DNA of 64,000 nucleotides from Bacillota bacterium (GTDB lineage Bacteria; Bacillota; Clostridia; Clostridiales; Clostridiaceae), in NCBI GenBank assembly GCA_017861315.1, contig JAGFXP010000007.1, positions 1-64,000 on the forward strand, given 5' to 3'. Within the stretch, counting starts at the first letter, position 1, and each line of letters starts with the position of its first letter. The position numbers and the translations under genes were made by a program. Positions 28,833 through 38,129 of this stretch are shown here, piece by piece. The notes under the pieces were generated by a model. That model was not told the origin of the DNA and did no database searches. It saw only the letters and a list, made by a program, of their open reading frames with translations.

Positions 28833-29282
28833 ATGGGCAACGAAGAATTGAAGGTGCTAATATTCAGCGTCGGGGGACAGCTCTATGCTGCGGATATAGT
28901 CGACATAGAGAGGATACTGGCTTATCAGGAACCGGCTAGGATTCCGGAAGCGCCTGATTTCGTCGAAGGCATAATAAACCATGAAGGTACAATAATACCT
29001 GTCATGTCGCTGTCCCGGAGGTTCAACCTGGAAAAAGACGATACAAATAGCCGCGAATCAAAGATAATCCTGTCCCTGTTCGAAGGGAACAAAATAGGCA
29101 TTGCCGTGGATTCGGTTGTCGAAGTCAAGACTCTTTCAGACAGGGATGTAGACGAAACTCCAGAACTCGTTTCCGGAATATCAAGAAGATATATAAAAGG
29201 GATAATCAAACTTAAGGGCAGCATGGCAATACTTATAAACCTATCTGCAATTCTAACAGAGGATGAGAAGGAACAAATCTGA
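28833..29282 (+). CDS. cheW: Chemotaxis coupling protein CheW (first copy)
   Basis: 149-aa CheW domain that links receptors to CheA. It shows the usual VLIFSVGGQLYAADI opening, IINHEGTIIPVMSL and VDSVVEVKTL strands. It lies first in the che block and is one of two CheW paralogues here (the other at 34571-34975). They are clearly divergent from each other, so they may serve different receptor sets. Confidence 0.92.
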   Translation: MGNEELKVLIFSVGGQLYAADIVDIERILAYQEPARIPEAPDFVEGIINHEGTIIPVMSLSRRFNLEKDDTNSRESKIILSLFEGNKIGIAVDSVVEVKTLSDRDVDETPELVSGISRRYIKGIIKLKGSMAILINLSAILTEDEKEQI

Positions 29283-29298
29283 TTAAAGGGTGAATATT

Positions 29299-29787
29299 AT
29301 GATTAAACAGGAGATCAGGGTGGGTATATCCGACAAGAACACTGCATTTTCTCCGGACAAAATATATACAGTGGGGCTTGGATCCTGCATAGGGATAGCT
29401 CTGTATGACAGGGAACTGAAGCTCGGGGGAATGGCGCATATCATGCTGCCTGAAAGCACGCAGTTTTCCAATGTAAGCAACCCTTTGAAGTTTGCGAATC
29501 TGGCAATCCCGTTGCTGCTTGAGGACATGCAGAAGCTGGGATCCAGGAAACAGAATATCATTGCTAAGATTGCAGGTGGCGCCTCCATGTTCAACTTTTC
29601 GGACAAGAAGATGAACATGGATGTCGGCAAAAGGAACAGCGCTGCCGTAAAGGATGTTCTCGACCGCCTGTGCATCCCTCTCATCAAGGAGGATACAGGC
29701 GGCAGCAAAGCCAGAACCATGATCCTCGATACAAAGACAGGAATTGTGTCGATAAAAACTATCGGGATGGGAGTCATAGAGATATAA
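29299..29787 (+). CDS. cheD: Chemoreceptor glutamine deamidase CheD
   Basis: 162-aa CheD that deamidates receptor glutamines and interacts with CheC. The catalytic pair is recognisable as C30 in GLGSCIGIALYD and H47 in GGMAHIMLPES. Its TAA overlaps the cheB ATG by one base. ATG 29299 follows AAGGGTGA. Confidence 0.93.
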   Translation: MIKQEIRVGISDKNTAFSPDKIYTVGLGSCIGIALYDRELKLGGMAHIMLPESTQFSNVSNPLKFANLAIPLLLEDMQKLGSRKQNIIAKIAGGASMFNFSDKKMNMDVGKRNSAAVKDVLDRLCIPLIKEDTGGSKARTMILDTKTGIVSIKTIGMGVIEI

Positions 29788-30851
29788 TGATTGAAGTGCT
29801 AGTGGTTGATGATTCAGCATTAATGAGAAGAATAATATCAGATATGATAAATCATGAGGAAAACATGCGCGTTGCAGGCACAGCAAAGGACGGAGAGGAG
29901 CTTCTGGAAAAGCTGGAGACGCTCAAGCCGGACATAATAACCCTCGACGTGGAAATGCCTAAGCTGAACGGAATAGAAGCGCTTCTTGAGATGAAGAAGA
30001 GGCGGATGGATATTCCGGTAATAATGCTGAGCAGCGTTTCCAGCAAGGGGCCTATGCTTACAATGCAGTGCCTTGAGGCAGGAGCGTTTGACTTCATTCC
30101 CAAGCCCTCCGGCGAGATTTCGCTTGACATAAGCAAGGTGAAGGCCGAGCTTGCGGAAAAAATTAATCTGGCATATGACAAGAGCATCAGCTCAAAGACT
30201 TACGGCATAATCGCTGATGAAGAATTTGGCAAACCTGAAGAAAAAAAGTCTGCAGAAAAAAATCCTGAAGCTTCCAGGAGGATAAACGCCGTGGTAATCG
30301 GGGCATCCACTGGCGGCCCAAGGGCGTTGTATGCCGTAATCACAAAGCTTCCAGAGGATCTGGGCGTGCCTGTTTTTATAGTCCAGCACATGCCTGAGGG
30401 ATTCACAAAAGCTTTTGCTGACCGGCTCAATACCAACAGCAGGATGAAGGTACAGGAAGCATGCCATCTTCAGGAAGTTGAGATAAACAACGTGTACGTG
30501 GCTCCCGGAGGCTATCACATGGAGGTAAAGGCGGACAAAAAAATCCACCTTAACAAGGAGCCCAGCATCTGGGGCGTGAGACCGGCTGCTGACAGGCTGT
30601 TCTCGTCAGCTGCCGAAGTGTACGGCCCGGGACTCCTGAGCGTTGTGCTAACCGGCATGGGCAGGGATGGAGCAAAAGGCACCGAGGATGTTAAAAAAGC
30701 CGGAGGAACAACGATTTCGCAGGACAAATCAACCTGCGTAATATATGGCATGCCGAAAGCCGCATACGAGACCGGCATGGTCGATTTCGTTTCGCCGCTG
30801 GAAAAGATTTCAGAAAAGATTCTTAAATTGGTATACAGGGATGGTAGATAA
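29787..30851 (+). CDS. cheB: Protein-glutamate methylesterase CheB
   Basis: 354 aa: receiver domain (phospho-acceptor D54 in ITLDVEMPKL), a linker of about 40 residues, and the methylesterase domain with catalytic S174 (IGASTGGP), H201 (VQHMPEGFT) and D294 (TGMGRDGA). It removes methyl groups from receptors, opposed by CheR, the next gene. The start is the ATG overlapping the cheD stop. Confidence 0.95.
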   Translation: MIEVLVVDDSALMRRIISDMINHEENMRVAGTAKDGEELLEKLETLKPDIITLDVEMPKLNGIEALLEMKKRRMDIPVIMLSSVSSKGPMLTMQCLEAGAFDFIPKPSGEISLDISKVKAELAEKINLAYDKSISSKTYGIIADEEFGKPEEKKSAEKNPEASRRINAVVIGASTGGPRALYAVITKLPEDLGVPVFIVQHMPEGFTKAFADRLNTNSRMKVQEACHLQEVEINNVYVAPGGYHMEVKADKKIHLNKEPSIWGVRPAADRLFSSAAEVYGPGLLSVVLTGMGRDGAKGTEDVKKAGGTTISQDKSTCVIYGMPKAAYETGMVDFVSPLEKISEKILKLVYRDGR

Positions 30852-30854
30852 ACT

Positions 30855-31622
30855 ATGGATATGGCTGATTTTGAAAGATGGGTGTTCAGGGAATTCAAAA
30901 TAGACCTTTCAGCATATAAATCCAAGCAGCTTCACAGGAGGATCGAGAGCCTTATGAAAAGGTCAAAAGTAGATTCGATTGAGGCTTATATTGACCTGCT
31001 CAAAAGAGATCCTGCCCAGCAGCAGAAGTTCCTTGACTTCATCACTATAAACGTCACAGAGTTCTTCAGGAATCCAAGCGTTTTCGAAGATTTCAGGAAA
31101 AAGGTGGAGGATTACATATCGAAGGGCAACAGGCAGCTGAAGGTCTGGAGCGCCGCTTGCTCAATAGGCTCAGAGCCATACTCCATAGCCATGATGCTGG
31201 ATGATATTCTCAGGGGGAAGGATTACTGGATCCTGGCCACAGATATCGACAGCACAATACTGGAACGCGCCAAACTGGGCGAATATTCAGAGCCCGAGGT
31301 GAAAAATGTCAGCAGCGAATACAAAGCGAAATATTTTACCAGGACAGGTGATGTGTTCTCGATAAAGCCGGAGCTTAAGAAAAGGGTGATCTTCAAGAAA
31401 CACGACCTTATCAGGGACGAATACGAGATGAACTTCGACATCATCGTGTGCAGGAACGTGGTGATCTATTTCAAGCAGGAAACAAAAGATGAACTCTACA
31501 GAAAATTCAGCAAATCGCTGAAAAAGGGAGGACTTCTGTTTGTAGGATCCACAGAAAGCATGTATAATTACAGAGAATACGGATTTGAAAAAGCATCCAC
31601 TTTTATATACAGAAAGCTGTAA
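30855..31622 (+). CDS. cheR: Chemoreceptor methyltransferase CheR
   Basis: 255 aa: N-terminal helical CheR domain and SAM-dependent methyltransferase domain. The SAM motif region is WSAACSIGSEPYSIAM, where most CheR proteins read GEEPYS, then LATDID and CRNVVIYF. It starts 3 nt after the cheB stop. Confidence 0.95.
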   Translation: MDMADFERWVFREFKIDLSAYKSKQLHRRIESLMKRSKVDSIEAYIDLLKRDPAQQQKFLDFITINVTEFFRNPSVFEDFRKKVEDYISKGNRQLKVWSAACSIGSEPYSIAMMLDDILRGKDYWILATDIDSTILERAKLGEYSEPEVKNVSSEYKAKYFTRTGDVFSIKPELKKRVIFKKHDLIRDEYEMNFDIIVCRNVVIYFKQETKDELYRKFSKSLKKGGLLFVGSTESMYNYREYGFEKASTFIYRKL

Positions 31623-31633
31623 GGAGGGGAATC

Positions 31634-33547
31634 ATGGATACATCCCAATATATGGAGATCTTCCTGGAAGACTCGATAGAAAATTTGCAATATTTGAATG
31701 ATTCTCTGCTCCATCTCGAAAAAGATCCGGGGAACAAGGAGCGGATTAACGAAATATTCAGGGCAGCCCATACGATAAAGGGGATGGCGGCCACTATGGG
31801 ATTCGTGAAAATGACCGCGCTCACCCATAAGATGGAGGATGTGCTTTCAGAGTTCAGGGAGGGTAACCTCGAGGTTACACAGGAGGCGATAACCCTCCTG
31901 TTCAAATGCCTTGACACGCTCGAGAATATGGCAAACAGGATCAAGGGGGGATCCAATGACGATCTTCCCATCGACGGGCTGATCGTGGAACTGGAGCTGA
32001 TATCCTTCAAGGAGGAACCTCCGGCCCGTGCCGAAAATGCTGATGAGATGGGCCTTAACGAATATGAGCTGAGCATCATCCAGCAGGCAGAGGGATCAGG
32101 CCTGAACGTTTTCCAGATCAAAGTCATAATCAGCGAAACTACCCTGCTTAAGGCGGCAAGGGCTTTCCTCGTTGTTCAGACGCTGGAGGAGAACGGAGAC
32201 ATAATAAAATCCGTACCCGCTGCCGAGGAGATAGAAAAAGGCAACTTTGACAGTTCCATAAGCCTGGTGTACCTGACTTCAAAGGATGCGGAGTTCGTCA
32301 GGAACGTGATCATGAACATATCTGAAATCGATGATGCTGTCGTGAGTCCTGTCAACTCAAAAAGCGAAAGCCTGAAGTCGAAGCCAAGGGAGGAGTACTT
32401 TGCAGAGGTTCACAAGAAGCAGCAGCCGTCAGTCAGGGTGGACCTGAACAAGCTGGACATGTTTATGAACAGGGTATCTGAGCTTGTCATTTGCAGAACG
32501 AGGCTTGAGCAGATAGGCTGCTCAAACGGAATCGGGGAGCTGGACGAAACCCTGGAGCAGATTGCCAGAGCTACTACAGATCTGCAGGAACTGGTCATGA
32601 AGATAAGGATGCTGCCTGTAGACGTCATCCTGAGCAGATTCCCCAGAATGGTAAGGGACCTCTCGCTGGAGTTGGGCAAGGATATTGAGCTTGTCATAAA
32701 GGGAGAGGAAACAGAGCTCGACAGGGTGCTGATTGATGAGATAGGCGAGCCGCTCATCCACATTCTTAGGAATGCTGCAGACCACGGCATTGAATCCAGG
32801 GCGGAGAGGATAACTCAGGGCAAAAATCCGACCGGGAGGATCAGCATCACTGCATACCAGGAAGGCACCAGCGCTGTCATAAGGGTCGAGGATGACGGCA
32901 GAGGCATGTCGCTGGAACAGATAAAGGCCAAAGCGGCTGAAAAGGCGATAGACACAGCAGGTATGAGCGACAGAGAGATTATGAACCTGATATATATGCA
33001 GGGCTTCAGCACAAGCGACGTGATAACCGACATCTCCGGGAGGGGAGTGGGCATGGATGTGGTAAAGACCAAGATCTCCGATATGGGAGGAACACTAGAT
33101 GTGTTCACCGAAAAAGGAAAGGGCACTGCCATAACCATAAAGCTACCCCTGACGCTCCAGATAATAAAGTCGCTTCTGGTAAATACGGGCAGCGAGACTA
33201 TGGCGATATCACTCGGGTATATTGACAGAGTGATTGATTATAAGGATAATATTATTAAAAAAACAAACAACGTTGAGGTCATCACCTACAAAGAGGCCGT
33301 CATCCCGTTAATAAGGCTTGATGGCAGACTCGGCCTGAAGGATTCAGGCAGCACGAAAAAGTATATCATAATTGTCAGGGCAGGTGAAAAAACAGCCGGA
33401 CTGGTTGTGGATTCGCTGCTTGGACAGAAGGAAATAGTTATAAAACCTCTTGGAAAAACACTTCAGGGGTTAAAAGAATATATTGGTGCAACCATACTTG
33501 GTGACGGACGCGTGACTCTTATCCTGGATGTTGCGGCGTTAGTATAA
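31634..33547 (+). CDS. cheA: Chemotaxis histidine kinase CheA
   Basis: 637 aa with the full P1-P5 layout: Hpt domain with phospho-accepting H46 (AAHTIKGMAATMGF), a P2 CheY/CheB-docking domain (about 140-240), P3 dimerisation helices (about 265-330), the GHKL ATPase with N-box HILRNAADHGIE, G1 VEDDGRGM and GVGMDVVK, and the CheW-like P5 domain. RBS AAGGAGGGG. Confidence 0.96.
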   Translation: MDTSQYMEIFLEDSIENLQYLNDSLLHLEKDPGNKERINEIFRAAHTIKGMAATMGFVKMTALTHKMEDVLSEFREGNLEVTQEAITLLFKCLDTLENMANRIKGGSNDDLPIDGLIVELELISFKEEPPARAENADEMGLNEYELSIIQQAEGSGLNVFQIKVIISETTLLKAARAFLVVQTLEENGDIIKSVPAAEEIEKGNFDSSISLVYLTSKDAEFVRNVIMNISEIDDAVVSPVNSKSESLKSKPREEYFAEVHKKQQPSVRVDLNKLDMFMNRVSELVICRTRLEQIGCSNGIGELDETLEQIARATTDLQELVMKIRMLPVDVILSRFPRMVRDLSLELGKDIELVIKGEETELDRVLIDEIGEPLIHILRNAADHGIESRAERITQGKNPTGRISITAYQEGTSAVIRVEDDGRGMSLEQIKAKAAEKAIDTAGMSDREIMNLIYMQGFSTSDVITDISGRGVGMDVVKTKISDMGGTLDVFTEKGKGTAITIKLPLTLQIIKSLLVNTGSETMAISLGYIDRVIDYKDNIIKKTNNVEVITYKEAVIPLIRLDGRLGLKDSGSTKKYIIIVRAGEKTAGLVVDSLLGQKEIVIKPLGKTLQGLKEYIGATILGDGRVTLILDVAALV

Positions 33548-33561
33548 GGAGGAATAAATAT

Positions 33562-34161
33562 ATGGCATATGAGGATCTTTCGGCCATTCAGCTTGATGCA
33601 CTGCAGGAGGTTGGAAATATAGGATCTGGAAACGCAGCCACTGCGCTTTCTAAGCTTCTTAAAATGAAGGTGGATATGAAGGTGCCTTCAATAAATATAG
33701 TTCCGTTTGACGACATTTTTACGAACCTCGGCGGAGATGAGGTCGTTGTGGGGGTTATAGTAAGGGTTCTAGGCGACATTCAAGGCAATATCCTGTTTGT
33801 TTTTGAAAAAGAAGAGGCGCTTTATATCATAGAGGCGCTCACAGGAAAGAAAGAGGAATATGTGACTGAAGCCGGGTATTCCGTGATAGCCGAGGTCGGA
33901 AATATAGTCGCAAGTTCATACCTTGATGCGATATCTAATTTTACAGGCATAAACGTGGTTCCGTCTGTTCCGGCAGTTACGTACGACATGCTCGGTGCGA
34001 TTCTCTCGAATACTTTCATAGAATCGGACCAGTTTGACGACTCCGTACTTGACGTCGAAACCGTTTTTTTCCACGACAAAACCAGGGTGTGCGGTCATTT
34101 TTATTATATTCCGAAGCCTGGTTCTTTGGACATGATTCTCAACAGATTAGGTGTAAAATAG
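33562..34161 (+). CDS. cheC: CheY-P phosphatase / adaptation protein CheC
   Basis: 199 aa of the CheC/CheX/FliY family. Both phosphatase helices are visible as LDALQEVGNIGSGNAATAL and AEVGNIVASSYLDAI, each with the E...N pair used to hydrolyse CheY-P. With CheD it forms the Bacillus/Thermotoga-type adaptation module. RBS AAGGAGG. Confidence 0.94.
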   Translation: MAYEDLSAIQLDALQEVGNIGSGNAATALSKLLKMKVDMKVPSINIVPFDDIFTNLGGDEVVVGVIVRVLGDIQGNILFVFEKEEALYIIEALTGKKEEYVTEAGYSVIAEVGNIVASSYLDAISNFTGINVVPSVPAVTYDMLGAILSNTFIESDQFDDSVLDVETVFFHDKTRVCGHFYYIPKPGSLDMILNRLGVK

Positions 34162-34194
34162 AATGGGTATTATATATTTTTGGAGGGGACTAAG

Positions 34195-34554
34195 ATGACA
34201 AGAGTTTTAATTGTAGACGATGCAGCATTCATGAGGATGATGATAAAGGATATACTTGAAAAGAACGGATATGATGTTGTGGCCGAGGCAAATAACGGCA
34301 TAAAGGCAGTTGAGATGTACAAGAGGGAGAGACCTGATGTAGTGACTATGGATATAACGATGCCGGATATGGACGGGATCGAGGCGGTTAAGGCGATCAA
34401 GGAATTTGATCCTTCAGCAAAGATCATAATGTGTTCGGCTATGGGGCAGCAGGCCATGGTTATGGACGCGATAAGAGCCGGAGCTAAGGACTTTGTTGTG
34501 AAACCGTTTCAGCCTGACAGGGTACTGGAGGCTTTAAGCAAACTGAGCAGCTAA
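34195..34554 (+). CDS. cheY: Chemotaxis response regulator CheY
   Basis: 119-aa single receiver domain. The acidic pair is D8-D9, the phospho-acceptor D53 in VTMDITMPDMDG, the switch Ser in MCSAMG and the Lys in VVKPF. ATG 34195 with GGAGGGG. Confidence 0.95.
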   Translation: MTRVLIVDDAAFMRMMIKDILEKNGYDVVAEANNGIKAVEMYKRERPDVVTMDITMPDMDGIEAVKAIKEFDPSAKIIMCSAMGQQAMVMDAIRAGAKDFVVKPFQPDRVLEALSKLSS

Positions 34555-34570
34555 AAAAGGAGGAGTGAAG

Positions 34571-34975
34571 GTGCAGGTTCTGATTTTTAAGCTGGGAGAA
34601 GAGCTCTTTGCTCTGAGAACAGAAAAGGTTCAAAGCATAAATGAAACTATGAACATTACACGGGTGCCTATGGCGCCCCAACATATAAAAGGGTTGGTCA
34701 ATCTGAGGGGGAACGTGTTGTCTCTGCTGGACATAAACCTCCTCCTGGATGTGCCGCACAGTGCAGGCCTGCAGGAGAACATAATAATCCTTGACATGGA
34801 GAACGAAACCGTGGGAATTACTGTCGACCAGGTCGTCGAAGTGATAGACATGGCCGAACATCTGCTTGCCAAAAGCCCCGGTCTGCACAACAGGGAACAC
34901 ATCGAGGGGATCCTTAAATTTGAAGGCAGCATCGTGACGCTATTAGACATGGATATTTTGTGCAAAAAAAACTAA
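34571..34975 (+). CDS. cheW: Chemotaxis coupling protein CheW (second copy)
   Basis: 134-aa CheW domain (VLIFKLGEELFALRTEKVQSI split at start; GLVNLRGNVLSLLDINLLL region; VDQVVEVIDM). The AGGAGG at 34558-34563 places GTG 34571 at 7-nt spacing as the better start than GTG 34565, which abuts it. It is the last gene of the che transcript. Confidence 0.92.
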   Translation: MQVLIFKLGEELFALRTEKVQSINETMNITRVPMAPQHIKGLVNLRGNVLSLLDINLLLDVPHSAGLQENIIILDMENETVGITVDQVVEVIDMAEHLLAKSPGLHNREHIEGILKFEGSIVTLLDMDILCKKN

Positions 34976-35018
34976 GGAACATTGAATTCATCAGGAATTC
35001 AATGTTCCTTAACCTTTT
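34974..35018. terminator. Strong bidirectional terminator, che operon / ppaC
   Basis: A perfect 16-bp stem (34974-34989 with 34995-35010). The plus side is followed by AACCTTTTTTT and the minus side by a T8 run (plus 34966-34973), so it ends both convergent transcripts. Confidence 0.93.
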
Positions 35019-35025
35019 TTTGATT

Positions 35026-36660
35026 TTAAAGGCTTGCAGCTGTAAGCGGCGGTATTACCTGCTTCTTTCGGGACATGATCCCCGGAACATAAACGCTGTC
35101 TCCAGGTATCTTTACGCCAAATGCTTTTTCGGCGAGATACTTACTGTCGCCTATGACGATCAGCTCTGAGCCTCCTTCGAGTATGTCGGTGAGCATGAGT
35201 ATGATAAGATTGAAGCCCTCGTTCTTGGCCATGTCCTGCATGAGCCCGATAAGTTCTGGCTTGACCGGGTTCAGGCCCTCGACGTCCATAGTCGATATCT
35301 GTGACACTCCCAGTTTAAGGTCGCTAAGTTTGAATTCCTTGAAGTCCTGGTTGAAAATGTCATCAGCGCTCTTGCCCGTAAGCGATGATCCTGCCTTGAA
35401 CATCTCCTTGGCATATTTTACAGGATCGATTCCTGCTATGGCTGAAAGCTTTTCAACTGCCGACTTGTCTTCAGCCGTTGATGTAGGCGACTTGAACAGC
35501 AGCGTGTCTGATATTATAGCCGAGCACAGAAGGCCTGCAATTTCCTTTGTCGGCTCAAGTCCGTTTTCAAAGTACATATTTGTCACTATAGTTGCAGTGC
35601 AGCCTACAGGCTGGCATCTGAAGTAGATCGGATTTACTGTGGAGATATCGGAAACTCTGTGATGGTCTATGATCTCGAGTATTTCAGCGTCATCGCGGCC
35701 GTTTACAGACTGGCCCTTTTCGTTGTGATCCACGAGTATCAGCTTCTTCTTGTTAGGAGCTATAAGATGGTATCTGGAGATGTTTCCGACAACCTTGTTC
35801 TCTGAGTCGAGAACAGGGTAGCTTCTGAACCTTGTTTCAAGCATGACTTCCTTAACATCATCTATTGTGTCTTCGAGCTTGAAGCTCACTAGCTTTTCTG
35901 TTGTCATCACATAGCCTACAGGAACGCTTAGAGGCACCAGCCTTGAAGCTGTAAATGTATCGTAAGGAGTGTTTATTATGCTGCAGTTTGCAGCCTTGGC
36001 TTTTTCGATTATCTCCTTGCTTACAGGGAGATTTCCTGAAACGACCATTAGAGCTGCCTTGTTCTTTATTATTAGCTCCTGGGAGTCCAACCTGTCGCCG
36101 CAGATCACTATGTCTCCTTCTTCTATGAAAGGCTCTGAGCTGTCAGGCAGCATTGCTGCGACAACTATCTTTCCCTTCATCTCAGCTCCATCGTCTATAA
36201 GGTACACAGGCTTTGCGGAAAGGGTATCCATGATGCTTGCAATCCTTGTGTTGCTCTTCTTTATAGTGGCGTTGTCCCAGATGTCCATGTAGGATGATGT
36301 GATGGTTGACTGGGATGCTATACCGATAAGCTTTCCTTCCTCATCGATTACTGACAAGGTCATGCTTTCGCTGTCCTTTATCATGTCCCAGGCTTTCTTT
36401 ATAGAATCCTCAGGGCGGATAACCTCTTTAGGTCCGAAATTCAGGTCGGCTATCTGAGCTTTAATTGACTCCATGAGATCAGGCGCTTTGACGTTGAAAT
36501 AGTCGAGTGCGTACTGCGTTTCCTTGCTAACCGAACCAAGCCTGATAGCCTTAGCCTGGGTTTTTCCAAGCCTGTTTTTAAGATCAGCATAGGATATTGC
36601 TGAGCAGATCGAGTCGGTATCCGGATTTTTGTGTCCGGTTATGTAGATTATATCTTCCAT
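35026..36660 (-). CDS. ppaC: Manganese-dependent inorganic pyrophosphatase with CBS-DRTGG regulatory insert
   Basis: 544-aa family II pyrophosphatase (DHH superfamily). The N-terminal metal site is TGHKNPDTDS, and the DHH motif is EIIDHHRVSD near residue 330. Between them are two CBS motifs and a DRTGG domain (about residues 65-300), which in related clostridial enzymes bind adenine nucleotides and diadenosine polyphosphates. The C-terminal DHHA2 domain ends in SRKKQVIPPL, the substrate-binding motif. AAGGAGG before ATG 36660. Confidence 0.95.
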   Translation of the reverse strand: MEDIIYITGHKNPDTDSICSAISYADLKNRLGKTQAKAIRLGSVSKETQYALDYFNVKAPDLMESIKAQIADLNFGPKEVIRPEDSIKKAWDMIKDSESMTLSVIDEEGKLIGIASQSTITSSYMDIWDNATIKKSNTRIASIMDTLSAKPVYLIDDGAEMKGKIVVAAMLPDSSEPFIEEGDIVICGDRLDSQELIIKNKAALMVVSGNLPVSKEIIEKAKAANCSIINTPYDTFTASRLVPLSVPVGYVMTTEKLVSFKLEDTIDDVKEVMLETRFRSYPVLDSENKVVGNISRYHLIAPNKKKLILVDHNEKGQSVNGRDDAEILEIIDHHRVSDISTVNPIYFRCQPVGCTATIVTNMYFENGLEPTKEIAGLLCSAIISDTLLFKSPTSTAEDKSAVEKLSAIAGIDPVKYAKEMFKAGSSLTGKSADDIFNQDFKEFKLSDLKLGVSQISTMDVEGLNPVKPELIGLMQDMAKNEGFNLIILMLTDILEGGSELIVIGDSKYLAEKAFGVKIPGDSVYVPGIMSRKKQVIPPLTAASL

Positions 36661-36703
36661 GAAAATGCCTCCTTAAGCATATAAAATCTTTATTATCAAA
36701 TAT

Positions 36704-36732
36704 ATTTTAATGGTTAGCGGGTTCTTAGTCAA
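36704..36732 (-). promoter_or_regulatory. Sigma-A promoter of ppaC
   Basis: On the minus strand TTGACT (36732-36727), 17-nt spacer, TAAAAT (36709-36704). Confidence 0.8.
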
Positions 36733-36740
36733 ATTTTAGT

Positions 36741-36773
36741 AAAAAGGATACAGCAGTTGATTGCTGTATCCTT
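36741..36773 (-). terminator. Terminator of the unknown basic protein gene
   Basis: 12-bp stem AAGGATACAGCA/TGCTGTATCCTT with a 6-nt loop; on the minus strand a T5 run (plus 36741-36745) follows. It lies just upstream of the ppaC promoter. Confidence 0.85.
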
Positions 36774-36778
36774 CAGGA

Positions 36779-37198
36779 TTATTTTAATCTTTTTATCTGC
36801 TTCTGAACCTTAGGAGCTCCGCCTTCGATAGGTACGAGATCTCTCTTTGTCGTCATGTTCCTGATGTTTATTATATTGATGCCTTCCTTGCTGTCCTTCT
36901 TGGCTTTCTTTTTCTTGTCTGCCTTTAAGCCCTGCACAAGAAGAAGGTTTCCCTGCGATATAGGAATGAACTCAGGTTTCTTGAACCATCTGTTTTTCCT
37001 GTAGGTGCAGGATATTATGTTCTTGCTTCTGTCCGGTCTTACGATAATTGTAACATTCATTTTATGAAACAATCCCAGGATCGATTTTTCTGTAACTTTA
37101 GTTGATACGACGTTTCCCTGTAGCTGGGTAAGTCTGTCGCCATACTTCTTTAAATACTTTTTAGCATAGTAATTCTGCAGTTTTTCTTGAAATCCCAT
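36779..37198 (-). CDS. Small basic protein of unknown function
   Basis: 139 aa, not recognised. No membrane segment or signal peptide. The N-terminal helix is aromatic and basic (QNYYAKKYLKKYG), the middle alternates strands (GNVVSTKVTEKSILG, MNVTIIVRPDRSK, ISCTYRKNRWF), and a very lysine-rich linker (KADKKKKAKKD) precedes the C-terminal part. The basic, strand-rich character would suit nucleic-acid binding, but that is only a guess. AAAGGAG is 8 nt before ATG 37198. It has its own extended -10 promoter and terminator. Confidence 0.75.
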   Translation of the reverse strand: MGFQEKLQNYYAKKYLKKYGDRLTQLQGNVVSTKVTEKSILGLFHKMNVTIIVRPDRSKNIISCTYRKNRWFKKPEFIPISQGNLLLVQGLKADKKKKAKKDSKEGINIINIRNMTTKRDLVPIEGGAPKVQKQIKRLK

Positions 37199-37246
37199 TT
37201 ATAATTGACTCCTTTACGATAAATATATTTATATTATTCCACATAC

Positions 37247-37255
37247 ATTATAGCA
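37247..37255 (-). promoter_or_regulatory. Extended -10 promoter of the unknown basic protein gene
   Basis: Minus-strand TGCTATAAT about 48 nt upstream of the start codon. Confidence 0.6.
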
Positions 37256-37305
37256 TAATATTAATCTATTTTAAAATAAATTATGGTTTATTGCAATAAA
37301 TATTC

Positions 37306-37314
37306 TGATATAAT
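37306..37314 (+). promoter_or_regulatory. Extended -10 promoter of deoC
   Basis: TGATATAAT about 48 nt upstream of deoC. Confidence 0.6.
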
Positions 37315-37362
37315 TAAATAAATGCGGAATATTTAGAATATTACCAGAGGGAGTGGATTTTC

Positions 37363-38028
37363 ATGAACAAGCATCAGATAGCAAGATATATAGATCACAC
37401 ACTACTCAAGCAGGAAGCATCCTTGAGCGAAGTAGCTAAGCTTTGCCGGGAGGCGGTCGAATACGGCTTTGCATCCGTTTGTGTAAATCCCTGCAACGTA
37501 GAAGCGGCTTCCGCTGCAACTGCAGGCAGCCAGGTCAGGGTATGCACTGTCATTGGCTTTCCGCTTGGTGCGAATACGACTGCTGCCAAAGTATTTGAAG
37601 CCGAGGATGCTGTACGGCGCGGCGCCCATGAAGTCGATATGGTGATGAACATAGGCAGGTTCAAGGAGAAAAAATATGAATACGTGCAGGAGGACATAGC
37701 AGCGGTTGCGGCGGCAGTCCAGGGCAGGGCATTGCTGAAGGTCATAGTGGAAACCGGCTTCCTTGATGGCTGGGAGGTAACCAGGGCCAGCGAGATAGTG
37801 AGGGACGCAGGAGCAGATTTCATCAAGACCTCCACCGGATTCTCAAAGGGCGGCGCAACAGTGCAGCATGTGCAGCTCATGAGGGGAGTGCTGGGCGATC
37901 AGGTTGAAATCAAGGCCTCCGGAGGCGTGCGAAACTATGAGCAGGCGGTGGCCATGATTCAGGCAGGGGCGTCAAGGATAGGCACCTCCGCCGGAATAGC
38001 TATCGTGGAAGGCGCAGAAGAGGTTTAA
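37363..38028 (+). CDS. deoC: 2-deoxyribose-5-phosphate aldolase
   Basis: 221-aa class I aldolase of deoxynucleoside catabolism, giving acetaldehyde and glyceraldehyde 3-phosphate. The Schiff-base lysine is K155 in DFIKTSTGFSKGGAT, the assisting lysine K184 in VEIKASGGVR, and D91 in HEVDMVMNIG belongs to the active site. It is monocistronic; no deoA, deoB, deoD or DeoR gene is adjacent. Confidence 0.95.
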   Translation: MNKHQIARYIDHTLLKQEASLSEVAKLCREAVEYGFASVCVNPCNVEAASAATAGSQVRVCTVIGFPLGANTTAAKVFEAEDAVRRGAHEVDMVMNIGRFKEKKYEYVQEDIAAVAAAVQGRALLKVIVETGFLDGWEVTRASEIVRDAGADFIKTSTGFSKGGATVQHVQLMRGVLGDQVEIKASGGVRNYEQAVAMIQAGASRIGTSAGIAIVEGAEEV

Positions 38029-38060
38029 GAAGCACTTGTTGCTTCTTTTTCTTTTTTTGT
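38027..38060 (+). terminator. Terminator after deoC
   Basis: AAGAAGCA/TGCTTCTT 8-bp stem starting in the stop codon, followed by T-rich sequence to 38058. Confidence 0.8.
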
Positions 38061-38129
38061 GGTTTAAAAATATATGTACCGTCAATAATTTAGATAAATC
38101 AAGTTCTGATTGGAGGTGTGGAGATATCA

